Of a DNA stretch of 64,000 nt, positions 28,927-36,329 are shown piece by piece. Within the stretch, counting starts at the first letter, position 1. The number at the start of each line of letters is the position of its first letter. Under the pieces are notes generated by a model, which saw only the letters and a list, made by a program, of their open reading frames with translations, was not told where the DNA came from and did no database searches. Position numbers and translations under genes: made by a program. The DNA is from Kurthia populi (GTDB taxonomy: Bacteria > Bacillota > Bacilli > Bacillales_A > Planococcaceae): contig NZ_JBHUOR010000138.1 of assembly GCF_042686175.1 (NCBI RefSeq), positions 4,036-68,035 on the forward strand, in the 5' to 3' direction.

Positions 28927-29013
28927 TCAAACCCTTGCGTAGCAAGCGTTTGAAGCACTTCTGAAAATGAAGATATAAAGAAAGCCTCCGAGAAATCGGG
29001 GGCTTTTTTTGTG
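28846..29013 (+). repeat. Prophage left attachment site attL
   Basis: 168 bases from the Asn397 codon of odhB through its stop and terminator, repeated at 63490-63657 with three mismatches (GAATTAATC/GATTTAATC; AATCAAAC/AATTAAAC; GAGAAATC/GAGCAATC). Directly next to the integrase gene. Insertion keeps odhB intact. Confidence 0.93.
28983..29011 (+). terminator. odhB terminator inside attL
   Basis: AAAGCCTCCGA-GAAA-TCGGGGGCTTTTTTT; duplicated in attR. Confidence 0.9.
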
Positions 29014-29018
29014 CTGTT

Positions 29019-30212
29019 TTAAGGCTTTTTTTTGCTCGTGACTATATTTTGACTATATGAGCTTATATTTTTCGGTTCATTTAAGAAGTTTATAAGCAAA
29101 TCTGTCGTTTTTTCGACTTGTTCTGTAGTCACGTGTGTATAGATGTTCATCGTCGTTTCAATATGCGCATGGCCGAGCAGTTTTTGGACTACTTTAACAT
29201 CTACACCTGCAGCAAATAGTAGGGAAGCGCAAGAGTGACGAAGACCATGTACAGTGATACGTGGCAGCTTATATTTTTTACAAAGCTTCGTTAACACTTC
29301 ATTGACATATGAATTGCGAAACGGATCAAACGATGTTTCTTTAATAAAAATGAATGAGTGCTCGGTTCGCTCACCAAATTGGAGCCGCAGTTTTTTATTT
29401 TGTCGGATTAAATCTTTCAATACCGCATATGTTTCATCGTCTAAATGTAGCTCCCGTATCGATGTTTTCGTTTTAGGCTTCAGCAATTGATACGAGCCAT
29501 CTTTGTTATAAAAGAGTGTTTTATTGATCGTGATATTTTGAGTAGCATCATCAATATCCTTATCTTGAAGCGCCAACAACTCACCTTTACGCATTCCGGT
29601 AAGCAACAATGTACGGAACATCGCATAACGCTTTAAGCTTTCGTGTGCTTTGACTTGCTCTAAAAAATACAATGATTGTTCTTTCGTCCAAAATTTCTCT
29701 AAAGCTTCTTCTTCCTCGAAAAAAGTATTTTTAGGATAGACTGTATTATCAAAAGGGGAAGCCTCAATATAATTGTTTCGAACGGCGAAATCGAATACAT
29801 TTCTCGCTTGAATGACAATCGGTTTATACGATTTTAATTGTGTAGACATATGATGTATATAGTTTTGGCATTCTTTTTTCGTAATGTCCTTTAATCGTTT
29901 GTCGCCAAAAGTCGGCAATATCCATTTGTTGAAATCAACGGATTTACGATAAACAGTAGATGATTTTAGATGCGTAGAATATTCTGCTTCATACTCTTTA
30001 AACATTTGTCGGTACGTATAGTGCGCTTTTGAATTCAATTTCACTTTTGAATCCTCTGCCTCTAATTCTTTCGCTGCTAATTTTGCCTCACTTAGTTTAT
30101 GAAAGCCACGTCTAGTTGTGAGCTTTTTTTCAAAAGTGACGGGATCCGTTAAATAAAGACGAATCATCCAAAACTCACCTTTAGTCGTTTTATATTTTGA
30201 AAATGATGCCAT
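29019..30212 (-). CDS. int: Prophage integrase (tyrosine recombinase)
   Basis: 397 residues. N-terminal arm-DNA-binding region (about 1-60), SAM-like core-binding domain (about 70-160) and a catalytic domain with the R-H-R-H-Y set: Arg in LTGMRKGELLAL, His and Arg in HGLRHSCASLL, His in LGHAHIETTM and Tyr in NIYTHV. Sits against attL, ending six bases from it. Its last codons overlap the arm-type sites at 29039-29058. It catalyses integration and, with an excisionase, excision. Confidence 0.97.
   Translation of the reverse strand: MASFSKYKTTKGEFWMIRLYLTDPVTFEKKLTTRRGFHKLSEAKLAAKELEAEDSKVKLNSKAHYTYRQMFKEYEAEYSTHLKSSTVYRKSVDFNKWILPTFGDKRLKDITKKECQNYIHHMSTQLKSYKPIVIQARNVFDFAVRNNYIEASPFDNTVYPKNTFFEEEEALEKFWTKEQSLYFLEQVKAHESLKRYAMFRTLLLTGMRKGELLALQDKDIDDATQNITINKTLFYNKDGSYQLLKPKTKTSIRELHLDDETYAVLKDLIRQNKKLRLQFGERTEHSFIFIKETSFDPFRNSYVNEVLTKLCKKYKLPRITVHGLRHSCASLLFAAGVDVKVVQKLLGHAHIETTMNIYTHVTTEQVEKTTDLLINFLNEPKNISSYSQNIVTSKKKP
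29039..29058 (+). repeat. Left pair of putative integrase arm-type sites
   Basis: TGACTATAT at 29039-29047 and 29050-29058, within the 3' end of int. The same pair (TGACTACAT twice) occurs next to attR at 63355-63375, each with a similar flank (TSAGC). Confidence 0.65.
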
Positions 30213-30257
30213 AAAAGGTCCTCCTTTTTGTTATTACGTATATCGTACCAACTAGAA

Positions 30258-30764
30258 TCAGTCGTGATGTGCCAATTTAGGCTCGTCTAGTGCGGTTTTG
30301 TGAAGAGGAATGATGTGATTGTTTATGTAGTGGTCTAATCGCTTACAAGCGAATGTCAGGCTAATACTAAATGTATCTTGCAGCACTCTTACAGCGGCAA
30401 AATAATCATTAGGTAAGTCCATTTCTTTTAGCATGAATGTGGGTACAGCTGCATGGAGCGCAAAATTATTGGCCTTCCGTTCCTGATATTCAACGAAACT
30501 GGAAGGCAGCTGCATCTGATCACCAGCATGAAAAAGAATGTGGCAAAGCTCGTGACAGAAAATTTGCCATCTAAAATTTGGTAGCATATGTAGATTTAAA
30601 AAAATGAATGATTTGTTATGTATTGTGGCCGCCTGGCTTTTTTCATCCCAGTAATAAAGGCCGATATTAAGTTTTGAAGAAAGATTTTCACACACTAATT
30701 CCTCTGGTATGCGTATACCTATAGTTTGATATAAATTACTAATGTAGTCTTCTAAATGATTCAA
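30258..30764 (-). CDS. ImmA/IrrE-type metallopeptidase
   Basis: 168 residues from TTG 30764, with AGGAG upstream. The zinc-protease motif FCHELCHILFH (HExxH) is at about residues 70-80, followed by a downstream Glu in ERKANNFA, the ImmA/IrrE signature. In ICEBs1 and related phages ImmA cleaves the XRE repressor ImmR to trigger induction. Here the repressor gene lies 2.3 kb away, separated by cargo genes, rather than adjacent. Confidence 0.92.
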   Translation of the reverse strand: MNHLEDYISNLYQTIGIRIPEELVCENLSSKLNIGLYYWDEKSQAATIHNKSFIFLNLHMLPNFRWQIFCHELCHILFHAGDQMQLPSSFVEYQERKANNFALHAAVPTFMLKEMDLPNDYFAAVRVLQDTFSISLTFACKRLDHYINNHIIPLHKTALDEPKLAHHD

Positions 30765-30900
30765 TTGTTACATCTCCTAAGCAAACGTATGTTCTTTATG
30801 AGTATATAAGAAAACCCCACTAATGTGAAGTAGGGTTTGTAGGAGCTAGAATTTATCTTAATAATTTATTTATATTATGTTAAAATTTCACAATTTAGTA

Positions 30901-30906
30901 TATAAT
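30901..30906 (+). promoter_or_regulatory. -10 box for the membrane-protein cargo gene
   Basis: TATAAT 39 bases before the TTG start at 30945, in a very AT-rich stretch; the -35 region (TGTTAA) is weak. Confidence 0.35.
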
Positions 30907-30944
30907 GAAATTTTATATAAATCCTAAAAGTAGGTGATGAAAAA

Positions 30945-31583
30945 TTGAATTTATTATTGGTAGTTGTTGCGACAGGTATACCAGGGTTCCTGTCATACGC
31001 GTATCTTAGTCAATTGGGTATTATTATTTTTAGTAAAAATGAAAAAGATGATAAGGTTATTGTATTGTCTATTTTCTCATTTTTAAATATAGGTTTGTCT
31101 TTCTGTGTATTCTATTGGCTAACCAGCATAGAACCTTCTAAGAATATGCCATTTTCAGCAGTAATTAAATTGTTTATAGTTACTCTAATTATAAGTGCCA
31201 TACTCACATTAACTTTATATCCATATGTGTTAAAAAAAATGAAAAAGACAATTGAAACATATCAAGGAAAAAATAATATCAGTATAAAATCTAATCAAAC
31301 AGTTATTGAAAAAATCATAGATAGTACAGAGTATAAGTTTAAAGCTGTTTACATATTTGATTTTGATAATAATTTTATAGAAAGCGGTTATTTGAAAAGA
31401 TACTCTGGTGAAGAGACAACAGGTTTTCAAATATCATTAGCTACAGAAACATTTTACAATGATGAAAAGCCAACTTTTAACGAAATTCTTAATAAGTTCA
31501 ATACTGACCCAATACCTGAAGCGAATGAATTATTATTAGATGTAGATAAAAAAATAAAAATTTTTATTTTCAGACATAATTAA
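30945..31583 (+). CDS. Three-helix membrane protein of unknown function (lysogenic cargo)
   Basis: 212 residues from TTG 30945 (TAGGTGAT upstream; the nearby ATG at 30937 runs straight into a stop). Three transmembrane helices (about 2-27, 40-58 and 70-93) lead to a cytoplasmic domain of about 115 residues. It points right, against its neighbours, in the region between ImmA and repressor where temperate phages carry lysogenic cargo. It resembles small phage membrane proteins of the DUF6338 kind, but I am not sure of that. Expressed from its own promoter, so plausibly active in the lysogen. Confidence 0.75.
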   Translation: MNLLLVVVATGIPGFLSYAYLSQLGIIIFSKNEKDDKVIVLSIFSFLNIGLSFCVFYWLTSIEPSKNMPFSAVIKLFIVTLIISAILTLTLYPYVLKKMKKTIETYQGKNNISIKSNQTVIEKIIDSTEYKFKAVYIFDFDNNFIESGYLKRYSGEETTGFQISLATETFYNDEKPTFNEILNKFNTDPIPEANELLLDVDKKIKIFIFRHN

Positions 31584-31693
31584 GATTTTCGAATAGGTGG
31601 TTTTGCTTCACTTCTGTTAGGAACGCTAGTTGTCGTACTACGAGTTTCATTATTGCTGCTCGTTGAAGTCTTTGAAGTTGGCTGTTTAGACAT
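31580..31693 (-). CDS. Ser/Thr-rich 37-residue small protein
   Basis: Reads MSKQPTSKTSTSSNNETRST... to ...KPPIRKS. ATG 31693 has AGAAAGGAG eight bases upstream, an excellent ribosome binding site. Its stop overlaps the stop of the convergent membrane-protein gene. Composition is polar and disordered, with a basic C-terminus. No known family. Codon content and the RBS argue that it is real. Confidence 0.6.
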   Translation of the reverse strand: MSKQPTSKTSTSSNNETRSTTTSVPNRSEAKPPIRKS

Positions 31694-31739
31694 TTCCAAT
31701 TCTCCTTTCTACTAATTTTAAAATTTAATATTTATCAAA

Positions 31740-31770
31740 ATAAAAATGGGCATAATATATGTCCTTTTTT
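31740..31770 (-). terminator. Probable terminator of the HsdR-N-like gene
   Basis: On the minus strand GGACAT-ATATT-ATGCCC followed by ATTTTTATTTT; six-base stem with one G-T pair. Confidence 0.45.
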
Positions 31771-31789
31771 TATTTCCTAGATTTAAAAC

Positions 31790-33007
31790 TTAAAAGAACT
31801 TCCCAGCTTCCTCAAATGTTGACATCAAGTTTGGCACATCCTTGAATGACAGGTTGTACAAGCTGCTCTTTAAGAAGTAAGTTGGCTCATTGCTAGTGCG
31901 GTTTGCACGTGAACTTAGGCGCGCATTGATAAATCCTGTTTCTTTTACGACAGGGTTTTCGTCTAAGAATTTAGCGATTTCATTTGATTTTACAGTGTAC
32001 AATTTAATGTCCTCGCTTTGATTGACGTACTGTCCAACTAAATAACCGAATGTTGTAGATCCTTGTGCCACGACTGATGAAATGAAGAAATCACTTAATG
32101 GGTTTCCTTTTTCCACCGAATAGTTTTCTTCTGATGTTTTCATTAAGGTCTTGTAAGCTGCTGCTTGTGGGAACACTACTGTTACACCTTCAAAATCTTC
32201 AAATGTATTAAGTGAATTAATTTCTTCTTGTGTGTAGTAAATTTTCTTTTCTTCTACAACAGCAGTAGCTACTCCAGCTGCAACAGGCTCCGCAGTAGGT
32301 TGTGTCACATCAATATTGAACTTCTCACTGATAACCTCGGAAATCGCCTCATGAATACTCTTTTGGATGATAGGGCGTGACGTATTAATGAACTGCTGCG
32401 TCACTTTAAATTTAAAGCGCTCTTTAATGACAAATTTAATAAAATCATCGCTTGGCGTATCAAAAATTTCTTTAATAACCGATTTGAACGAGTGGAAGTA
32501 AATCAGTGATTCTGCCAATGTTTTAATTGTTTCTTCGTCATATAAGTTTTTCGAGAATTTAATAAGGTGCTCGAAATCTTCCTCGGTATAGCTCGTAATA
32601 TTAAAAATAAAGAACGGTTTGTTGTCCATAATATTGGCGTTGTTTAAGTCAGTGAAGAAATGATACTCAATACCATTCGTTAAAATCCCTAATTTAACGC
32701 TAGGGAATGTACTGAAATAGCGACTTAATTGAGGCGCATTTTTAACGATTTTAGTGTGGATTGATTTGGCTTCTACAAAAATTCGTGGTTGGCCATTTAG
32801 TGTAATTGCATAATCTACTTTTTCGTTTTTCTTATGGAAGTCTGCTGTGAATTCAGGTGTTACTTCTTTTGGGCTATATGTATCAAAACCTAGACCATTA
32901 AGGAAAGGTAAGATTAAAAATTGTTTTGTTGATTCTTCATTTTTAATAAGCTCACTGTTTTCTGATACTACTTTATTTAGCACTTCCAAAGTTTCTTTTA
33001 AGTTCAT
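31790..33007 (-). CDS. Solitary nuclease-like protein with type I restriction HsdR N-terminal domain
   Basis: 405 residues from ATG 33007 (GGGGG eight bases upstream; the TTG at 33013 is too close to it). The N-terminal third is an HsdR_N-type PD-(D/E)XK fold: ESTKQFLILPFLNGLGFD, then KVDYAI with Asp66 and PRIFVEAKS with Glu79 and Lys81. No helicase domain follows and no HsdM/HsdS is near. The rest (about 200-405) is of unknown fold. It lies beside the repressor, the classical spot for immunity and exclusion genes. Confidence 0.82.
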   Translation of the reverse strand: MNLKETLEVLNKVVSENSELIKNEESTKQFLILPFLNGLGFDTYSPKEVTPEFTADFHKKNEKVDYAITLNGQPRIFVEAKSIHTKIVKNAPQLSRYFSTFPSVKLGILTNGIEYHFFTDLNNANIMDNKPFFIFNITSYTEEDFEHLIKFSKNLYDEETIKTLAESLIYFHSFKSVIKEIFDTPSDDFIKFVIKERFKFKVTQQFINTSRPIIQKSIHEAISEVISEKFNIDVTQPTAEPVAAGVATAVVEEKKIYYTQEEINSLNTFEDFEGVTVVFPQAAAYKTLMKTSEENYSVEKGNPLSDFFISSVVAQGSTTFGYLVGQYVNQSEDIKLYTVKSNEIAKFLDENPVVKETGFINARLSSRANRTSNEPTYFLKSSLYNLSFKDVPNLMSTFEEAGKFF

Positions 33008-33063
33008 ATTCAAATCCCCCTAAAACAATATAAATTTAATAATTATTTTTACCTATATCTTAT

Positions 33064-33094
33064 TTGAAAAAAGAAGCACTTAATTGTGCTGCTT
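33064..33094 (-). terminator. Terminator of the repressor gene
   Basis: On the minus strand AGCAC-AATTA-AGTGCT then TCTTTTTT. Confidence 0.65.
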
Positions 33095-33447
33095 TAAATT
33101 TCCTCATTATCTTTCAAAATTTCCCACATCTTACGCAGCTTACGCAAATCTTCTTCTTTAGATTCTGGAAGTTCTTTATACCATTTTTCTAAAGTTGGAT
33201 CATTAGCAAAAGCTTCAAATTCTTTTTGTTTATTTTGTGAATCTAGTTTTGCCGAACGACCTAGTAGAAAATCTGTGGTGGTGTCGAGAACGTTAGCTAG
33301 TTTTACAATTTCTTCATCCTTTGCAGGACGTTCTCCAGATTCTATACGATTCATTACACTAGTATTTAAGCCGACTCTTTTAGCTAGTTCGCGTTGTGTC
33401 CAGCCTTTGCGCTCGCGTAAGTAAATGATGTTGTCACCAATATTCAT
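33094..33447 (-). CDS. XRE-family prophage repressor
   Basis: 117 residues. N-terminal helix-turn-helix (about 5-60): IIYLRERKGWTQRELAKRVGLNTSVMNRIESGERPA, followed by DEEIVKLANVLDTTTDFLLGRS, the common CI/ImmR-like form. A short charged helical C-terminus may dimerise or be the ImmA target. Divergent from the cro-like gene across an operator region with four dyad copies, the genetic switch. Confidence 0.93.
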   Translation of the reverse strand: MNIGDNIIYLRERKGWTQRELAKRVGLNTSVMNRIESGERPAKDEEIVKLANVLDTTTDFLLGRSAKLDSQNKQKEFEAFANDPTLEKWYKELPESKEEDLRKLRKMWEILKDNEEI

Positions 33448-33488
33448 GTGATCATCACTCCTTATTTCATTAGTTTTAGTTTACCATT

Positions 33489-33591
33489 TTTCTATTTTGG
33501 AAATATGTAAATTGCTAAAATAGAAAAAATAATGCTTGAATTTCTATTTTAGCAATGATAATATGAATCTAATGAGTTGCTAAAACAGCAA
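33489..33591. promoter_or_regulatory. Lysogeny switch operator region (four dyads) with rightward promoter
   Basis: Dyad TTNCTA-N3-TAGNAA occurs at 33489-33504 (variant), 33512-33526, 33541-33555 and 33577-33591. A rightward promoter TTGAAT (33536-33541), 17-base spacer, TAATAT (33559-33564) fits between; the third dyad covers its spacer, so repressor binding there should block it. The first two lie towards the repressor gene and could control it. Confidence 0.75.
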
Positions 33592-33609
33592 CGTAGAGAG
33601 GTGGGAAGA

Positions 33610-33822
33610 TTGTTAGAATTAAATTTGAAATCTATAAAAAAACAAAGAATCGAACAGAAAAAAACATTACAGGACCTTGCGGATGCGTTAGATTATAAGA
33701 GCGCATCAACATATATGAAGCATGAAAAAGGTGATCATGCTTTTAAAGCAAATCAACTGCCTATGTTAGCGTTCGTTTTAAACTGTTCAATTATGGACTT
33801 TTTTTCAGAAAAAGATTGCTAA
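33610..33822 (+). CDS. Cro-like XRE-family regulator
   Basis: 70 residues from TTG 33610 (GAGGTGGG upstream). A longer in-frame opening from 33577 would begin inside the operator and is rejected. Helix-turn-helix: KKQRIEQKKTLQDLADALDYKSASTYMKHEKGDHAFKANQLPMLAFVL. First gene of the early rightward operon, expected to oppose the repressor. Its stop codon falls inside another operator copy (33816-33830). Confidence 0.85.
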   Translation: MLELNLKSIKKQRIEQKKTLQDLADALDYKSASTYMKHEKGDHAFKANQLPMLAFVLNCSIMDFFSEKDC

Positions 33823-33830
33823 AATAGAAA
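33816..33830. promoter_or_regulatory. Fifth operator dyad, between cro-like and antirepressor genes
   Basis: TTGCTAAAATAGAAA, identical to the copy at 33512 and the reverse complement of the copy at 33541; spans the cro-like stop and lies just ahead of the antirepressor ribosome binding site (GGAGG). Confidence 0.7.
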
Positions 33831-33845
33831 TTTTGGAGGTATTTT

Positions 33846-34634
33846 ATGAATCAATTAGAAATTTATGAATTTGAAAATAATCAAGTAAGAACTGTATTGA
33901 TTAATGATGAACCATTTTTTGTGGCAAAAGATGTTGCTGAAACACTGGGTTATACAAATTCACGTAAAGCAGTGCAAGACCATGTAGATGAAGAAGATAA
34001 GGGAGTAACGAAATGTGACACCCTTGGCGGTAAGCAAACATTCACAGTTATCAATGAATCAGGAATATATGCGTTAATATTTGGTTCCAAACTTCCAACA
34101 GCCAAAGTATTTAAACGCTGGGTGACAAGTGAAGTCTTACCTAATATTCGTAAAACGGGAGCACATCTAACTCCTGACACAATCGAAAAAGTACTCACTG
34201 ATCCAGACACAATCATTCAAATTGCTACGCAGTTGAAAGAGGAACGTGCGAAGCGTATGCAAGCAGAGGTCGTTATTGAGCAGCAAAAGCCAAAAATTTT
34301 CTTTGCAGATGCAGTCGAAGCAAGTAATTCGTCGATTTTGATTGGTCAGCTTGCAAAAGTAATTACACAGAATGGCTTACACATCGGGCAAAATAATTTA
34401 TTTAAATGGTTGCGTGATCATGGTTATTTAGGCAAAAAAGGCGCGCACTACAACGAACCAACTCAATACGCAGTCGAAAGAGGTTGGTTTGAGGTTGTAG
34501 AGCGCACCATACCAAAGCCAGATGGCAGTGTGCGTATTACACGCACGACTAAAATTACTGGCAAAGGGCAAATTTATTTTCTTAACAAACTTTTAACAAA
34601 AGTTAAACACGTTGATAATGATAGGAATTCTTAA
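33846..34634 (+). CDS. Phage antirepressor (BRO-N plus KilA-C/ANT domains)
   Basis: 262 residues. BRO-N at about 5-105 (YEFENNQVRTVLINDEPFFVAKDVAETLGY... and GLYALIFGSKLPTAKVFKRWVTSEVLPNIRKTGAH region) and a C-terminal ANT domain at about 130-250 (IGQLAKVITQNGLHIGQNNLFKWLRDHGYL). Such proteins bind or displace repressors and influence induction. Preceded by GGAGG and operator copy five, so likely under repressor control. Confidence 0.93.
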   Translation: MNQLEIYEFENNQVRTVLINDEPFFVAKDVAETLGYTNSRKAVQDHVDEEDKGVTKCDTLGGKQTFTVINESGIYALIFGSKLPTAKVFKRWVTSEVLPNIRKTGAHLTPDTIEKVLTDPDTIIQIATQLKEERAKRMQAEVVIEQQKPKIFFADAVEASNSSILIGQLAKVITQNGLHIGQNNLFKWLRDHGYLGKKGAHYNEPTQYAVERGWFEVVERTIPKPDGSVRITRTTKITGKGQIYFLNKLLTKVKHVDNDRNS

Positions 34635-34809
34635 TGTGTGCAGCATGATATTTACCATGCGAGTCAGCAGTTAAAAGATTTTGAAAAATAAATTCTGGAA
34701 CACCAAAGTAATCATAAGTTGCATTTTTAAATTGGATTCTTAAGATTTGTGAACTAGCTTCATATCCGGCAGCAACTAAATTACTAGATGTTAATGGAGT
34801 CATAGTCAT
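34603..34809 (-). CDS. KTSC-domain small protein
   Basis: 68 residues on the minus strand, overlapping the end of the antirepressor gene tail-to-tail by 32 bases. ATG 34809 has AAGGAGG seven bases upstream. The pattern SSQILRIQFKNATYDYFGVPEFIFQNLLTADSHGKYHAAHIKNSYHYQRV matches the KTSC fold (named for lysyl-tRNA-synthetase C-terminal-like). Function unknown; such genes are common in phages. Confidence 0.75.
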   Translation of the reverse strand: MTMTPLTSSNLVAAGYEASSQILRIQFKNATYDYFGVPEFIFQNLLTADSHGKYHAAHIKNSYHYQRV

Positions 34810-34898
34810 ATTAACACCTCCTTCCTTTAGCTATATTCAACATTAGAGTAAGGAATCCTTTGATAAATTTTTATTAAATATAAGAAAGAAGTGATTTT

Positions 34899-35198
34899 AT
34901 GGATGCTACAAAAGAATTACAAGTGTTAAATGAGCAATTCGTACTTCAAAAATTTCAGCTTCTTATTAAAGAAGCTTATGAAAAAGGAGTAGAGGATGGT
35001 CAAAAAACGCTAGGTTATCCAATGGTATTACGTCGCGAACACTTAGCGGAAATTTTATCAATTAGTTTACCTACAGTAGATCGCTTAACAAGTAACACCT
35101 CATTTCCTCGTTTAAAGGATGTGCAGGCGCGTTATCCACGTGAAGCTGTATTTAAATGGATTGAAGAAAATACAGTCATTATTGATGCATTACGTTAA
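34899..35198 (+). CDS. Excisionase-like / winged-helix DNA-binding protein
   Basis: 99 residues. Central VLRREHLAEILSISLPTVDRLTSNTSFPRLKDVQARYPREAVFKWIEEN is a MerR/Xis-like helix-turn-helix (AEILSISLPTVDRL) with a wing and a final helix. N-terminal coil. The position after the antirepressor and the size fit an excisionase or DUF771-type phage DNA-binding protein; the exact role is not shown. Confidence 0.7.
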   Translation: MDATKELQVLNEQFVLQKFQLLIKEAYEKGVEDGQKTLGYPMVLRREHLAEILSISLPTVDRLTSNTSFPRLKDVQARYPREAVFKWIEENTVIIDALR

Positions 35199-35286
35199 GT
35201 ATAACTGCTAGGTGTGCTAGTGATGGTACACCTACTGGTGAAAATATAGTTTTATGGGAATTTTTAATTTGAAAGGGGAGTTTATT

Positions 35287-35796
35287 GTGAAAAAAGTAAA
35301 TAAATTGATACGCGAAATGCGTGGCACCACACATCAACAGAATTTAGCAGAAGAATTGAATGTATCACGAGAAAGTATTTCAAAATATGAAAATGACCGA
35401 ACGAAGTTGCCAGTAGATGTAAGCAATGGGTTCATGCAAAAATTCAATAATCCGGAATTTGCTATTACATTAGGTCACGAATATACGGGGACCGGACCTA
35501 TTTGGTTGGATGGTCCAAATGTGGACTTGCATCGATCTAGCGTGAAGGAAAAAACGTTAGAGGAATTGGAAGAAGCGATTCATAAGCTGCGCAATACAAG
35601 CCTAGCGAAGCCATTAGTCAACTTAACACCGTATGAACTACAGTCGGTGCGAGAAGCCTTGGAAGAACTGGTGGAGGCGCAAACCGCGATGGCACATTTG
35701 GTAGCGGTTATATGTATGGAAACAGGCATTAGCTATACCGATGTATGGGCGCAGCATTATCGCTCTCTGCAAAGCTCCGGCTACGTGGAGGTTTAA
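35287..35796 (+). CDS. XRE-family phage regulatory protein
   Basis: 169 residues from GTG 35287, with AAAGGGGAG upstream (the ATG at 35254 lacks a site). Helix-turn-helix at about 3-50: LIREMRGTTHQQNLAEELNVSRESISKYENDRTKLP. The rest is a helical domain of unknown role. Early gene. A hairpin (TAGGTGT / ACACCTA, 35209-35234) lies just upstream. Confidence 0.8.
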   Translation: MKKVNKLIREMRGTTHQQNLAEELNVSRESISKYENDRTKLPVDVSNGFMQKFNNPEFAITLGHEYTGTGPIWLDGPNVDLHRSSVKEKTLEELEEAIHKLRNTSLAKPLVNLTPYELQSVREALEELVEAQTAMAHLVAVICMETGISYTDVWAQHYRSLQSSGYVEV

Positions 35797-35800
35797 GCAT

Positions 35801-36082
35801 ATGACTCAATATTATCGCACAGAAGATGCGCCAGAAGCTTTAGAACTGATGCAGCACATTGAACAATTGCAAGAAAAGTTACTTGTCGCTGTACATCGAA
35901 GTGATATGGCAACATCGCAAGAAATTATGGTACAGCAAAATGAAGCGATTGCAGAGCTTGTACGCCTTCAAAAAGTATATCAGCAACATAAACGCTTAAT
36001 CGCGATTGTGAAGCGTATGAGTGAGCTAGGCATTGAAATGGAGGTGATAATTCGTGAAACACGTACACGCGCTATTCTTTGA
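35801..36082 (+). CDS. Small coiled-coil phage protein
   Basis: 93 residues from ATG 35801. Almost all helical, with heptad-like spacing (ALELMQHIEQLQEKLLVAVH). Ends inside the next gene, so coupled. No family recognised; early region. Confidence 0.6.
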   Translation: MTQYYRTEDAPEALELMQHIEQLQEKLLVAVHRSDMATSQEIMVQQNEAIAELVRLQKVYQQHKRLIAIVKRMSELGIEMEVIIRETRTRAIL

Positions 36083-36281
36083 TGAAGAATCAACGGTAGG
36101 GGAAATGGTGCAGTTTTATGGCGAGGTTGTTTTAATGGCTGCAGTCGGGCTTGGCACATTGTCTATTGTGTCACCGGACATGATGAAATTAACGCTCATC
36201 TGTCTCGTATTATTGTTCATCGCCGTATGGGTCATTGGAAAAAAGGCAAAAAAAGAAGACACTCAACTTAAAAAAAGTTAA
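36054..36281 (+). CDS. Small phage membrane protein
   Basis: 75 residues from GTG 36054 (GGAGGTG upstream), starting 29 bases inside the preceding gene. Two hydrophobic segments (about 22-42 and 44-62) and a Lys-rich tail. Role unknown. Confidence 0.65.
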   Translation: MKHVHALFFDEESTVGEMVQFYGEVVLMAAVGLGTLSIVSPDMMKLTLICLVLLFIAVWVIGKKAKKEDTQLKKS

Positions 36282-36329
36282 ATGTCTAACACACACACTC
36301 ATTATAGCACGAAGTAGGGAGATTTAAAA

